From contig NZ_JXLA01000004.1 of the NCBI RefSeq assembly GCF_001886185.1, positions 1 to 64,000 on the forward strand: 64,000 bases of DNA, written 5' to 3'. The stretch comes from Enterococcus raffinosus (GTDB lineage Bacteria; Bacillota; Bacilli; Lactobacillales; Enterococcaceae). Made by a program: the position numbers and the translations under genes. The notes beneath the pieces were generated by a model. That model saw only the letters and a program-made list of their open reading frames with translations. It did no database searches and was not told where the DNA came from. Positions 1-9,939 of this stretch are shown piece by piece; position 1 is the first letter of the stretch; the number at the start of each line of letters is the position of its first letter.

Positions 1-25
1 TATAAAAGCGAATTATGAAATTAGC

Positions 26-109
26 TCATCTAAGTAAAAGAAAGCGATTGTATCTAAAATTTTTCAATGCTGTTTCTTTTTTTAACTGACTAACAGTTTC
101 CTTGTCCAT
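26..109 (-). CDS. short ORF of 27 codons, possibly a truncated gene
   Basis: Reading the minus strand from an ATG at 109 gives a 27-residue lysine- and arginine-rich peptide ending in TGA at 26-28. An AAGGAGAG ribosome binding site lies eight bases upstream and overlaps the edge of the first tandem repeat. The next start region after EIIA in the operon direction is this one, so it may be co-transcribed. The ending FLLLR looks like the beginning of a longer membrane protein, but all three frames beyond the stop close again before the window edge. I do not recognise a family. It could be a genuine small peptide, the remnant of a gene broken near the repeats, or chance. Confidence 0.35.
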   Translation of the reverse strand: MDKETVSQLKKETALKNFRYNRFLLLR

Positions 110-128
110 TTTGAGTTCTCTCCTTATT

Positions 129-886
129 CGTATTAAGGTATTGATTTTTTGTAAAAAAATCAGGTTTATTCTCATGCCGTATATCATTCTGCTAAAATCT
201 TTGTACTTTGACTTGTTGAAATTTGTTGTCTGCGAATTGCACGTTTATTTACTGCGAAAAGCAGAACTGACATCCTTGTTCGTATTAAGGTATTGATTTT
301 TTGTAAAAAAATCAGGTTTATTCTCATGCCGTATATCATTCTGCTAAAGTCTTTGTACTTTGACTTGTTGAAATTTGTTGTCTGCAAATTGCACGTTTAT
401 TTACTTCGAAAAGCAGAACTGACATCCTTATTCGTATTAAGGTATTGATTTTTTATAAAAAATCAGGTTTATTCTCATGCCGTATATCATTCTGCTAAAG
501 TGTTTGTACTTTGACTTGTTGAAATTTGTTGTCTGCGAATTGCACGTTTATTTACTGCGAAAAGCAGAACTGACATCCTTGTTCGTATTAAGGTATTGAT
601 TTTTTGTAAAAAAATCAGGTTTATTCTCATGCCGTATATCATTCTGCTAAAGTCTTTGTACTTTGACTTGTTGAAATTTGTTGTCTGCAAATTGCACGTT
701 TATTTACTTCGAAAAGCAGAACTGACATCCTTATTCGTATTAAGGTATTGATTTTTTATAAAAAATCAGGTTTATTCTCATGCCGTATATCATTCTGCTA
801 AAGTGTTTGTACTTTGACTTGTTGAAATTTGTTGTCTGCGAATTGCACGTTTATTTACTGCGAAAAGCAGAACTGACATCCTTATT
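129..886. repeat. five tandem copies of a 151/152-bp repeat
   Basis: The units begin at 129, 281, 433, 584 and 736, each opening with CGTATTAAGGTATTGATT. Copies 2 and 4 are identical, and copies 3 and 5 differ only at the last bases, so a 303-bp dimer was duplicated. Two inverted repeats recur in each unit: an A/T hairpin (GATTTTTT, short loop, AAAAAATC; a perfect 18-bp palindrome in copies 3 and 5) and CTGC-GAAAA-GCAG, disrupted in copies 2 and 4. The array lies between the EIIA stop codon and the short ORF at 26-109, within the likely operon. The open frames inside it change phase between units and carry missense differences, so I do not call them genes. Confidence 0.95.
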
Positions 887-909
887 GGTAGTAAAAGACT
901 GATCGCCTC

Positions 910-1227
910 TTATTGAGCGACTTTTTGATACAAAGACAGCATCTCGATTGCCACTTCTCGGAGTGTCATGGTGGTCATCAGGTGATCTTGTGCATGGACC
1001 ATGATGATTTCCATTTCAATTTTTTCTCCGCTGGCATATTGCTGTAAGAGTTCAGTTTGTGCTTTGTGTGCTTTGACTAGTGAATCATTTGCTTCGTTCA
1101 AATGTACCTCAGCTTCTTCATAATTTCCTTCACGCATACTTTTGAAGCCTTCATGTACAAGAGTTCGAGCATCCCCACTACTCAAAATAATTTCAAATGC
1201 TGCTTCTTGTAATTTTTCTGAGTCCAT
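910..1227 (-). CDS. PTS EIIA component, lactose/cellobiose family
   Basis: This 105-residue cytosolic phosphocarrier is the usual length of the lactose/cellobiose EIIA family. It accepts phosphate from HPr and passes it to EIIB. The active histidine is His78 in the motif MVHAQDH, with the conserved second histidine at 82. The protein is predicted all-helical. An AAAAGGAG site precedes the ATG at 1227. It lies 12 bp after the regulator gene and is the last recognised gene of the beta-glucoside operon before the tandem repeats. Because the EIIB and a 6-phospho-beta-glucosidase are in the same operon, the likely sugar is cellobiose or another beta-glucoside. Confidence 0.92.
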   Translation of the reverse strand: MDSEKLQEAAFEIILSSGDARTLVHEGFKSMREGNYEEAEVHLNEANDSLVKAHKAQTELLQQYASGEKIEMEIIMVHAQDHLMTTMTLREVAIEMLSLYQKVAQ

Positions 1228-1239
1228 TGTTTTCTCCTT

Positions 1240-3258
1240 TTATGATGTTTTTTCAAATTGATCAATAAATGCTTTGATAAAGTTATCAAAAGTATCACTG
1301 AAAGCTAAGGCTTTTCTGAAGCTATCATCTTCCATGATTTCTACCAACATTTGACTAACCTTGTCTATCTCGAACTTTCCTAACTTATCTGGTGACAGCA
1401 AGAAAACCAATTGAATCTTTTGATACTCTTCACTCCAGTCAATCCCCTCTGGCACTACAGCAACCGCCACATAACCTTCATTGGTCAGTGCTTCGATTGG
1501 ATGAGGAACAGCCATAAATTCTGAAAATACTACCGAGCTGTAGGATTCTCTAAGCTTTAACTGGTTTAAAAAGCTTTCCTGCAAGTCATTTTGTTCAACT
1601 GCTTCAATTTTGCCAATCAATTCTTTTAGTACCGTTTCTTTTGTTAGCCTTTTATCAGCAAAATAGAACAGCTCTGATTGGAAACTTCGCTTAATTAATT
1701 CAACTTTTTCTTCCACCATTTCGACCTGCTTATTTTCCTCACAGGTATTGAAATGACCACCCTTAGTACTAGATATTTCATGATTGATCTTTTTAATGTC
1801 TTCTTCCCCTAAAAAAACACTGACATTAACAATCGGTGCGTTTAAAACAATATTTCCCAAATTAATGGATGAAATAACCAAATCAATCTGACTGAGGTCC
1901 TGCTCAGCGATCTCGTAGTAGCTGATGACCTTTTCAATCAGAATTCTGGAACCAAATTCTCGCTCTAAACGATTTTTGATCATCTGAGAACTGCCTAAGC
2001 CAGTCGCGCAAATGACTAAGACATGTGTTTTTTGATCATTGAAGTAGCGTTCAACCGCTGCTGTTATGTGGATAGCCAGATAAGCCCACTCTCCTTCGGT
2101 CATTCGATAGGAGCTAAATATCGGCATCTTGGAAAAGTAATTGACTGTCAGTTCATACAAATCTGGATATTGCGACTTGATTTCCTCCAGCAAGGGATTC
2201 TCAATACTGGAGTTGTTCTGCAGCCTTGTTAGCAATGGAATGAAGTGAATCATCAAACCATCAATTAAGATCGTATCATGTTCCAAGTCAAACGGTGTAT
2301 CCTGGTCAATCGCCTTCAATGTTTCCAACAATTGCGATCGAATTTCAGCCTCTGTCGCATCCGCTTTTTGAAAAATCGTTTTAGCGGTAATTTTATTCTT
2401 CAAGTGAAGAGCAATAAAATCCGCTTCTTCAGAAGAAAACGTGAGCCCCATCGCCTGTTCGATCCTCGCTAATATTTTCAACGCGGTTTGATATTCAATC
2501 GAATCCTCGTCAAAAGCAATCGGCGCTTGGATATCCATCAAAAAACCGTTTTGAATCCGTTTGATCGCTAAGCCGATATGGAGGACTAAATTGTAAACGA
2601 TGAAATCTGAAAGCTTTAATTGGGATTCCCGACATTCATCTAAAACAATAATGACAATTTCCTCGACACTGATTCCTTCTAATAAATTCGCGTACATGGA
2701 AAAGGCAAACAAATTGTCATGCAAACGATCCATAAAAAAGTAATTCATAATAAAGTGGCGGATATTCTGTTCATTCCCTACGACGAAGATCCCTTTATTA
2801 CTTTTACTTTGAAGCTCGATTTGATACGGTGTGATCAGTTTTTTTATTTCAACTAGATCGTTCGATATGGTTGAGCGAGAAACGAATAGCTCATCTGCGA
2901 TTGCATCAACGTAAACGGCACTTTGTTCAAAAAATAGGCGGTTTAAAATATAGTATTGTCGATCATTTGATTCCTGAATCGTCGTAATATCCTTTGAAGT
3001 AGACTGTTCCTTTACTTCATTCAGATAAAACACATCAAATTTTTTGCTATCTTCAATTTTCAACTGATAGCCATTTCCTTGCTTCGCGTCGATGGTTGCA
3101 ACAGCTTCCTTTTTCAATGCATCCTCTAGCAGATGCAGATATTTTCTGGCTGTTCGATTGGAAACATCAATTCCCGAAGCAATTTCTTGGCTCGTCAAAT
3201 ACGTGTGCCTATGATCAAAAAGCAGTTTTAGGATTTGTGTTTCTCTTTTGCTCAACAT
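1240..3258 (-). CDS. PRD-containing transcriptional activator, LicR/MtlR-like, with EIIB- and EIIA-like domains
   Basis: The product is about 672 residues. In order it has an N-terminal HTH (RETQILKLLFDH...ISNRTARKYL), a second Mga-type HTH (FVSRSTISND), two PTS regulation domains with the expected histidines (VLHIGLAIKR, IALHLK, MIHFIPLLTRL, AIHITAAVER), an EIIB-like domain (VICATGLGSSQ) and a C-terminal fructose-type EIIA domain (AVPHPIEA). This is the layout of DNA-binding PRD activators rather than RNA-binding BglG antiterminators. Phosphorylation by the PTS should tune its activity. I chose the ATG at 3258, nine bases after AAAGG, over a TTG at 3267. Its target is probably the palindrome at 5150-5169 upstream of its own operon. 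Confidence 0.9.
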   Translation of the reverse strand: MLSKRETQILKLLFDHRHTYLTSQEIASGIDVSNRTARKYLHLLEDALKKEAVATIDAKQGNGYQLKIEDSKKFDVFYLNEVKEQSTSKDITTIQESNDRQYYILNRLFFEQSAVYVDAIADELFVSRSTISNDLVEIKKLITPYQIELQSKSNKGIFVVGNEQNIRHFIMNYFFMDRLHDNLFAFSMYANLLEGISVEEIVIIVLDECRESQLKLSDFIVYNLVLHIGLAIKRIQNGFLMDIQAPIAFDEDSIEYQTALKILARIEQAMGLTFSSEEADFIALHLKNKITAKTIFQKADATEAEIRSQLLETLKAIDQDTPFDLEHDTILIDGLMIHFIPLLTRLQNNSSIENPLLEEIKSQYPDLYELTVNYFSKMPIFSSYRMTEGEWAYLAIHITAAVERYFNDQKTHVLVICATGLGSSQMIKNRLEREFGSRILIEKVISYYEIAEQDLSQIDLVISSINLGNIVLNAPIVNVSVFLGEEDIKKINHEISSTKGGHFNTCEENKQVEMVEEKVELIKRSFQSELFYFADKRLTKETVLKELIGKIEAVEQNDLQESFLNQLKLRESYSSVVFSEFMAVPHPIEALTNEGYVAVAVVPEGIDWSEEYQKIQLVFLLSPDKLGKFEIDKVSQMLVEIMEDDSFRKALAFSDTFDNFIKAFIDQFEKTS

Positions 3259-3270
3259 AGCTCTCAACCT

Positions 3271-3588
3271 TTACTCAATATTTTCAAGAATCACTTTAGA
3301 CAATTTATCGATCCCCATTGGAATTGGAACATAAGCCTGTGGCGGGATGTTGACAATCGGCTTATTAACTTTCTTCGCACTCTTTTCTAAGCTGTCAAAG
3401 TACATCTTCGTTTGCGGACTAACAAGGTATAAATCATATTCATCCTTCGCAATCGTACTTGCTCCTTGCGATTGAGACGTCGCATCTACTTGGATTTCTT
3501 CTCCTTTTCCTTGTAAGTTCTCTGTTGTTTTTTTAGCGATTACTGATGAAGACATTCCTCCGGCACAAATAATTAATGCTTTTTTCAT
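3271..3588 (-). CDS. PTS EIIB component, lactose/cellobiose family
   Basis: This 105-residue protein is the standard length of a cellobiose-type EIIB. The phosphocysteine is Cys8 in ALIICAGGMSSS. It receives phosphate from EIIA and gives it to the sugar through an EIIC permease that is not visible in this window. An AGGGAGGAAAA site precedes the ATG. The gene sits 59 bp after the 6-phospho-beta-glucosidase gene, and a small GC hairpin near 3623-3641 in that gap might influence relative expression, though it lacks a convincing T-run. Confidence 0.93.
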   Translation of the reverse strand: MKKALIICAGGMSSSVIAKKTTENLQGKGEEIQVDATSQSQGASTIAKDEYDLYLVSPQTKMYFDSLEKSAKKVNKPIVNIPPQAYVPIPMGIDKLSKVILENIE

Positions 3589-3647
3589 CGTTTTTTTTCC
3601 TCCCTATTCGTTCTTATTTTTATCTCCCCTGTCACTAGGGAGCTTCT

Positions 3648-5141
<1,494 letters not shown>

Positions 5142-5149
5142 TTAGACTT

Positions 5150-5169
5150 TTGCCACAACGTTGTGGCAA
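5150..5169. promoter_or_regulatory. perfect 20-bp palindromic operator
   Basis: TTGCCACAAC is followed at once by its exact reverse complement. It stands about 70 bp upstream of bglA with no other gene between. The obvious ligand is the PRD activator encoded in the operon; this is inferred from position. The TTGTGG half may double as a -35 element, but the promoter itself is not clear. Confidence 0.75.
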
Positions 5170-5216
5170 TTTATTGGCTGCGGCAGTTTCTATAGAAGAA
5201 AAACGGCTGATTGACG

Positions 5217-5254
5217 CAAAAAAACACCTAAGATAGAGAATTCTGTCTTAGGTG
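5217..5254 (-). terminator. intrinsic terminator of the amino acid permease gene
   Basis: The arms CACCTAAGA (5225-5233) and TCTTAGGTG (5246-5254) form a 9-bp stem. On the minus strand they are followed by a run of seven Ts. It isolates the permease transcript from the beta-glucoside operon. Confidence 0.85.
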
Positions 5255-5277
5255 CTTTTATCAAATTGATTTATTTT

Positions 5278-6627
5278 TTATTTGTATTTTTTCTTCAAAT
5301 AAATGTAGAAAGGAATTCCTAATGCTGTGATCAAGATACCGACCATTGCTAATGAGAATTGGTTGATTAAGGTCATCACTAGGATGAAGACACCACCGAT
5401 AATTGCAACGATTGGAATGAATGGATACAGCGGTACTTTGTATGGACGAACCAAATCTGGTTCTGTTTTTCTTAATTTGATTACCGCGATAAATACTAAT
5501 GTGTAGAAGATCCAAATAACGAATACCAGCATGTCTGTTAGCATATCGAATCCACCGACCATCATCATACCGATAGCGATCACTAATTCTAGGATACCCG
5601 CAATGTATGGCACATGGTTTTTGTTTAGTTTCACTAATTTATCAGAGAATGGCAATTGTTTTTCAAGTCCCATTGTATAAGGAAGACGCATACCAGTCAT
5701 TGTGTAGCCGTTGATTGTTCCGTATACAGAAATCAAGATACCGATGGTTACTAGCTTACCACCCATGCCGCCGAATATTTTTCCAGCAACATCCATCGCC
5801 GCATTTTCGTTTCCTGCTAAAGCAGACATATCAATGGTGCGTAGGAAAGCAAATTGAACCAATAAGTAGACAACCATGATTCCTAAGATTCCGCCTGCGA
5901 TAGCACGAGGCAAATCACGCGCAGGTTTTTTCAACTCACCAGCGATATTTCCGACGTGAATCCAGCCATCATAAGCGAACATTGTTGCTAATAGTCCGGC
6001 ACCTAATGCTGGAGCGAATCCACCAACAGCCGGTCCCGCTTGAACTGGGAACAAGCTGACAGATACATCTCCTTGACGTAGCAAACCGAAGATTACGATC
6101 AATGCTAGGGGAACTAGCTTACAAACTAAAGTTACCGATTGGAACATTCCTCCGGCCTTTGAGCCTAAGAAATTGATTAACATGATTGACGCTGCAGCGA
6201 CGATTGCGATCGGAATGATCGTTGCATCGCTCATACCGAATAAGTTCTTGAACTGAGTGGCAAAAATAATTGCTAAAGCAGCTACGTTTGCTGGGAAGTA
6301 GATAACTACTTGTGCCCAGCCAAGTAAAAAGCTCCAAAATTCTCCGTATGCGCGTTCAATATAGCGCAACATCCCACCGGTTTCGGGAATCGCTGCGGCT
6401 AATTCCGCACCTGTCAGTCCAGCACAGACACTGATTAATCCACCTAGGAACCAAGACAACATGTGTAAACTGGTTGACCCTGTTACTGCAGCAACACTGG
6501 CTGCTTTAAAGAATACCCCTGCACCAATTACAGTACCCATTACTGTCGAAAGGGCCGGGAAAAATGTCATTGTTCGTTTTAGTTCACCTTGTTGTGAACC
6601 AACGATTTCTTGTTGGTCGACTGCCAT
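5278..6627 (-). CDS. APC-family amino acid permease (serine/threonine exchanger-like)
   Basis: The 449-residue membrane protein has about twelve hydrophobic segments and the APC signature near the N terminus (GTVIGAGVFFKAAS), with a charged C-terminal tail (YIYLKKKYK). It resembles SteT-type serine/threonine exchangers, but substrate cannot be fixed from sequence alone. AAGGAGG precedes the start. It follows kbl-tdh on the same strand, separated by a bidirectional terminator, so it probably has its own promoter. The neighbourhood suggests that it brings in threonine or exports a product of threonine metabolism. Confidence 0.85.
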   Translation of the reverse strand: MAVDQQEIVGSQQGELKRTMTFFPALSTVMGTVIGAGVFFKAASVAAVTGSTSLHMLSWFLGGLISVCAGLTGAELAAAIPETGGMLRYIERAYGEFWSFLLGWAQVVIYFPANVAALAIIFATQFKNLFGMSDATIIPIAIVAAASIMLINFLGSKAGGMFQSVTLVCKLVPLALIVIFGLLRQGDVSVSLFPVQAGPAVGGFAPALGAGLLATMFAYDGWIHVGNIAGELKKPARDLPRAIAGGILGIMVVYLLVQFAFLRTIDMSALAGNENAAMDVAGKIFGGMGGKLVTIGILISVYGTINGYTMTGMRLPYTMGLEKQLPFSDKLVKLNKNHVPYIAGILELVIAIGMMMVGGFDMLTDMLVFVIWIFYTLVFIAVIKLRKTEPDLVRPYKVPLYPFIPIVAIIGGVFILVMTLINQFSLAMVGILITALGIPFYIYLKKKYK

Positions 6628-6800
6628 TATTTTTCCTCCTTATATCGAAGCGACTGTTTGTTCACTTCTTAACTTGAGCTTCAAATCAAATAATTGAAGT
6701 TATTACATAAAAGAAATAAAACAAAAAATTGCGCTATACCAAGTATTTAATAACTTCCTTCATTTGTTCGGACATTATTTTAACATGGAGAAAGAAAAAG

Positions 6801-6830
6801 GGAAACGTTATTTTAAACATTTCCTTTTTT
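6801..6830. terminator. terminator after tdh
   Basis: GGAAACGTT (6801-6809) pairs with AACATTTCC (6816-6824) around a 6-base loop, with one wobble. T-rich runs follow on both strands, so it can end the kbl-tdh transcript on the minus strand. Confidence 0.65.
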
Positions 6831-6871
6831 CTTAGTCCCCCCTCATGTTCTATTAAGAAATTCCTGTCCTT

Positions 6872-7873
6872 TTATGAATTGACTTTATCAAAAGACACTT
6901 TTGTTTCGACACCTTCTGCCTTAAATTTCGCTGATAATCTTTCTAACATTTCATCAGTCATTTTATCTAAATCAAAGTTTGGACTGAAGTCCCACTCTTT
7001 ACGTGCACAACTGTCGTCGATGGAGTTTGGCCAAGAATTCGCAATTCCTTGACGGGCTGGATCTACATCATAGTTTAATTCGAAGTCTGGAATACGACGG
7101 CGAATGGATGCGGCAATTTGTTCTGGCTCAAAGGACATCGCGGTAATATTGAATGAATTGCGGTGTTCTAAACGATTGGCATCTGCATTCATTAATTTCA
7201 CGATTCCTTCGATCGCGTCATCCATGTACATCATGTCCATATAGGTACCTTTATCGATGAATGATGTGTAAGATTTGTTTTTTAATGCTTCATAATAAAT
7301 ATCTACTGCGTAATCTGTAGTACCGCCACCAGGTTCTACTTTGTAGGAGATCAAGCCTGGGAAACGAACGGAACGAGTGTCCACACCATATTTTGTATGA
7401 TAGTAATTTTCTAATAATTCACCCGCTACTTTTGTCACCCCATACATGGTGGTAGGATGCATCACTGTATCTTGCGGTGTGTTGTCTGGTTCACAGTCTG
7501 GACCGTAGGCCGCAATAGATGATGGTGCGAAGAATTTAGTTTCAGGTCCAATTTCACGTGCCACTTCTAACGCATTCATTAACCCTGTCATATTTAAGTT
7601 CCAAGCAAATGCTGGACGTTTTTCAGCGGTTGCTGAGAGCAATGCGGCTAAATGAATGATTGTATCCACTTCATAACGTTTTGCAACATCTAAAAAGCTG
7701 TCGTAGTCTGTTACATCTAATTCTTCAAATTGACCATTTTCTACTACTGGGCTGCCTTCAACAGTACGGATATCTGTTGAGATAACATTTTTCTCCCCAA
7801 GATCGTTACGTAATCTTTCAGTTAATTCTGAACCAATTTGTCCTAATGCGCCTGTGATTAATACTTTTTTCAT
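6872..7873 (-). CDS. tdh: L-threonine 3-dehydrogenase, NAD-dependent epimerase-like (SDR) type
   Basis: The 333-residue protein is an extended short-chain dehydrogenase: the Rossmann motif GALGQIGSE is at residues 8-16 and the catalytic Tyr144/Lys148 pair is in MYGVTK. Its length and C-terminal region match the UDP-galactose-epimerase-like threonine dehydrogenases rather than the zinc-dependent MDR type. It oxidises L-threonine to 2-amino-3-ketobutyrate, which Kbl next door cleaves. It begins 40 bp after kbl, with GAGAGGAAG before the ATG, and is presumably co-transcribed. The adjacency to kbl makes the assignment strong. Confidence 0.92.
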   Translation of the reverse strand: MKKVLITGALGQIGSELTERLRNDLGEKNVISTDIRTVEGSPVVENGQFEELDVTDYDSFLDVAKRYEVDTIIHLAALLSATAEKRPAFAWNLNMTGLMNALEVAREIGPETKFFAPSSIAAYGPDCEPDNTPQDTVMHPTTMYGVTKVAGELLENYYHTKYGVDTRSVRFPGLISYKVEPGGGTTDYAVDIYYEALKNKSYTSFIDKGTYMDMMYMDDAIEGIVKLMNADANRLEHRNSFNITAMSFEPEQIAASIRRRIPDFELNYDVDPARQGIANSWPNSIDDSCARKEWDFSPNFDLDKMTDEMLERLSAKFKAEGVETKVSFDKVNS

Positions 7874-7913
7874 GGATGTGACTTCCTCTCTCTATTTGTA
7901 TTAAATGTATTTT

Positions 7914-9119
7914 TTATTGAACGGTTTCTTTGATGATGCCTAATTCTTTACCGACTTTTTCATATACCTTGATTGCGTCATCTAGCATTTCTTTTGTATG
8001 ACCTGCATTTGGCATATTCCGAACACGGCCAGTTCCCAGTGGAACAGTTGGGTAGACGATTGGTTTTACATAAACACCGTTTTCTAATAATTTTTTCGAG
8101 AATTCCTGTGCTAGTTTTTCATCCCCAACGATGACTGGTGTGATTGGTGTTTCTGATTTTCCGATGTCATAGCCGATACGTTCCAATTCTGATTTGAAAT
8201 AATTGGCATTGTCCCAAAGTGTGTCCACATATTCTGGATGTTCCTCAATTAAATCGATGGCTTGGATACATGCTCCTGCAGCTCCTGGTGTTAATGAAGT
8301 AGAGAATAAGAATGGACGTGCTTGTGATTTCAACCAAGTAATCAATTGTTTCGTACCTGCGACATAACCGCCGACAACACCGATTCCTTTTGATAAAGTC
8401 CCCATTTGGAAATCAATATGGTCCTGCATGTCAAAATGTTTTACAGTACCGTGACCTTTACCCATGACACCTGTTCCATGAGCGTCATCAACATAAGTAA
8501 TGACATTGTATTTTTCACAAATCTCAACAATCTCAGGGATCTTCGCTACATCGCCGTCCATTGAAAAGACGCCGTCTGTAATGTACATGACTTTGTTGTA
8601 TTCGCCGCTTTCAGTCGCTGCTTTCGCTTTTGCTTCCAAATCTTCCATGTCTTGGTGGTTCACACGAATAATTTTTGCACCAGACAAACGACAGCCATCA
8701 ATGATTGATGCGTGATTTAATTCATCAGATAGAATAGCATCACCTTTTTTCATAACCGCTGAAATAGCACCCATATTACAGTTGAAGCCAGATTGGAAAG
8801 CAATCGCTGCTTCGGTTCCTTTGAATTCCGCGATTTTTTCTTCTAATTTTTGGTGAATGTCTAAAGTTCCATTGATTGTCCGAACTGCTCCAGCACCTGC
8901 ACCATAATGTTTCGTTGCTTCCACATCTGCTTCGATCAACTCAGGGCGAGTAGCAAATCCTAGATAGTTGTTAGAGGCAAGGTTGATCATTTTCTTACCA
9001 TTAACAGTAATGATTGGACCATTGCTTCCTTCTAACACATCGATTGTGTTGAACAATCCTTTTTCTTTTAGATCTTCCAAGTTCGTTTCAAGAAATTGGT
9101 CAAGAACTTTTGAACTCAT
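7914..9119 (-). CDS. kbl: glycine C-acetyltransferase (2-amino-3-ketobutyrate CoA ligase)
   Basis: The 401-residue PLP enzyme of the alpha-oxoamine synthase family converts 2-amino-3-ketobutyrate and CoA to glycine and acetyl-CoA. The motifs are FQSGFNCN, the DDAHGTG aspartate that contacts the pyridine nitrogen, and the PLP lysine near residue 244 in [17 protein letters not shown] gives a strong ribosome site. Being first in the kbl-tdh pair, it fixes the family member as Kbl rather than BioF or HemA. Expression should be subject to glucose repression through the perfect cre upstream. Confidence 0.95.
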   Translation of the reverse strand: MSSKVLDQFLETNLEDLKEKGLFNTIDVLEGSNGPIITVNGKKMINLASNNYLGFATRPELIEADVEATKHYGAGAGAVRTINGTLDIHQKLEEKIAEFKGTEAAIAFQSGFNCNMGAISAVMKKGDAILSDELNHASIIDGCRLSGAKIIRVNHQDMEDLEAKAKAATESGEYNKVMYITDGVFSMDGDVAKIPEIVEICEKYNVITYVDDAHGTGVMGKGHGTVKHFDMQDHIDFQMGTLSKGIGVVGGYVAGTKQLITWLKSQARPFLFSTSLTPGAAGACIQAIDLIEEHPEYVDTLWDNANYFKSELERIGYDIGKSETPITPVIVGDEKLAQEFSKKLLENGVYVKPIVYPTVPLGTGRVRNMPNAGHTKEMLDDAIKVYEKVGKELGIIKETVQ

Positions 9120-9226
9120 AACGATTCTCCTCCATAACGATTATTGCGCAATCAGAGTTGTTATTTTTACTCTTAGAACTTTGAACAACTCATGGTATTG
9201 TTTGCGCTTTCTTTGTTTACACTCTT

Positions 9227-9255
9227 AGTCTAGCCGCCTTTGATAACGTTTACAA
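9227..9255 (-). promoter_or_regulatory. kbl promoter with perfect cre
   Basis: The minus strand shows a -35 TTGTAA (9250-9255), 17-bp spacer and -10 TAGACT (9227-9232). TGTAAACGTTATCA at 9241-9254 agrees with the cre consensus at all 14 positions and overlaps the -35 box, the classical arrangement for CcpA repression. The promoter hexamers are only fair; the cre is excellent. Confidence 0.75.
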
Positions 9256-9849
9256 CTTTAACCCTCGACAATTCTTTGAATTATAATAAAAGTTAGAATC
9301 TTTCTAATTGATTCTATTTAATTATCGATTATTTAGTTTTTGGAGCGAGAAACTGAGACTATTTTATTTTTTTAACTATTCAAAATATAACGTGCTCTAT
9401 TTCACAATGATTATTTGAAAATGATTTAAAAGAAGTTGGATTTTTATGTAAACGCTTATATAACGGTCTAATGTCCTGATTTTATTACGCGATTTTACTC
9501 ACAATTTATGGGATGATTTCTAAATAAAAACAAAAAGACTGTTTTTTTACTATCTCTGCTTGTTTCTAATCGTTTACAAATAAAAGTCGTTATCATTTTC
9601 ATATAAAACCGCGATTTCATAGTTTCTGATCGATTTTGGCAAAAAAAGAATGAATTTTTGCTAAAAAAAGAAAACACTCAGGAGAAAACGATTGTTTCAC
9701 TTTGCCCCTAGCTTTTCTTCTTTTTGAAAAGAATATCCTGAGAGAGAATTTCGTTAGGATGTTATTTTCAAATGTTCTATCTATTGTCATCTCTTTGAAA
9801 AAAATTTTTGCGGGTAAAGTGGGAAATTTTTTTATTTTTTCGTTAAAAG
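9256..9849. other. intergenic AT-rich region between divergent genes
   Basis: About 0.6 kb separates kbl from the plus-strand gene at 9940. It is strongly T/A-rich with no convincing ORF or ribosome site. A 60-codon open frame on the minus strand is low-complexity Phe/Lys sequence. A candidate -10 TATGAT for the next gene is at 9879-9884 with a weak -35. I see nothing else I can support. Confidence 0.6.
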
Positions 9850-9939
9850 TTGAATTCGTTTTTCTTCGTATTTAGCGGTATGATATTTTCAAACAGAAAA
9901 AAAGAAACCGGATACATCAGAGAGAGGATGAAGAGAACC

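Noticed and set aside
184-690. Two 67-codon minus-strand ORFs in the tandem repeats
   Set aside because: They are by-products of the repeat. Unit length of 151/152 shifts the frame between units, the starts have no spaced ribosome site, and copies differ by missense changes.
129-886. CRISPR array
   Set aside because: Units are 151/152 bp, contiguous and without unique spacers. No cas genes are visible.
9495-9677. 60-codon minus-strand ORF between kbl and the hypothetical gene
   Set aside because: Low-complexity Phe/Lys/Ser sequence in AT-rich DNA with no ribosome site.
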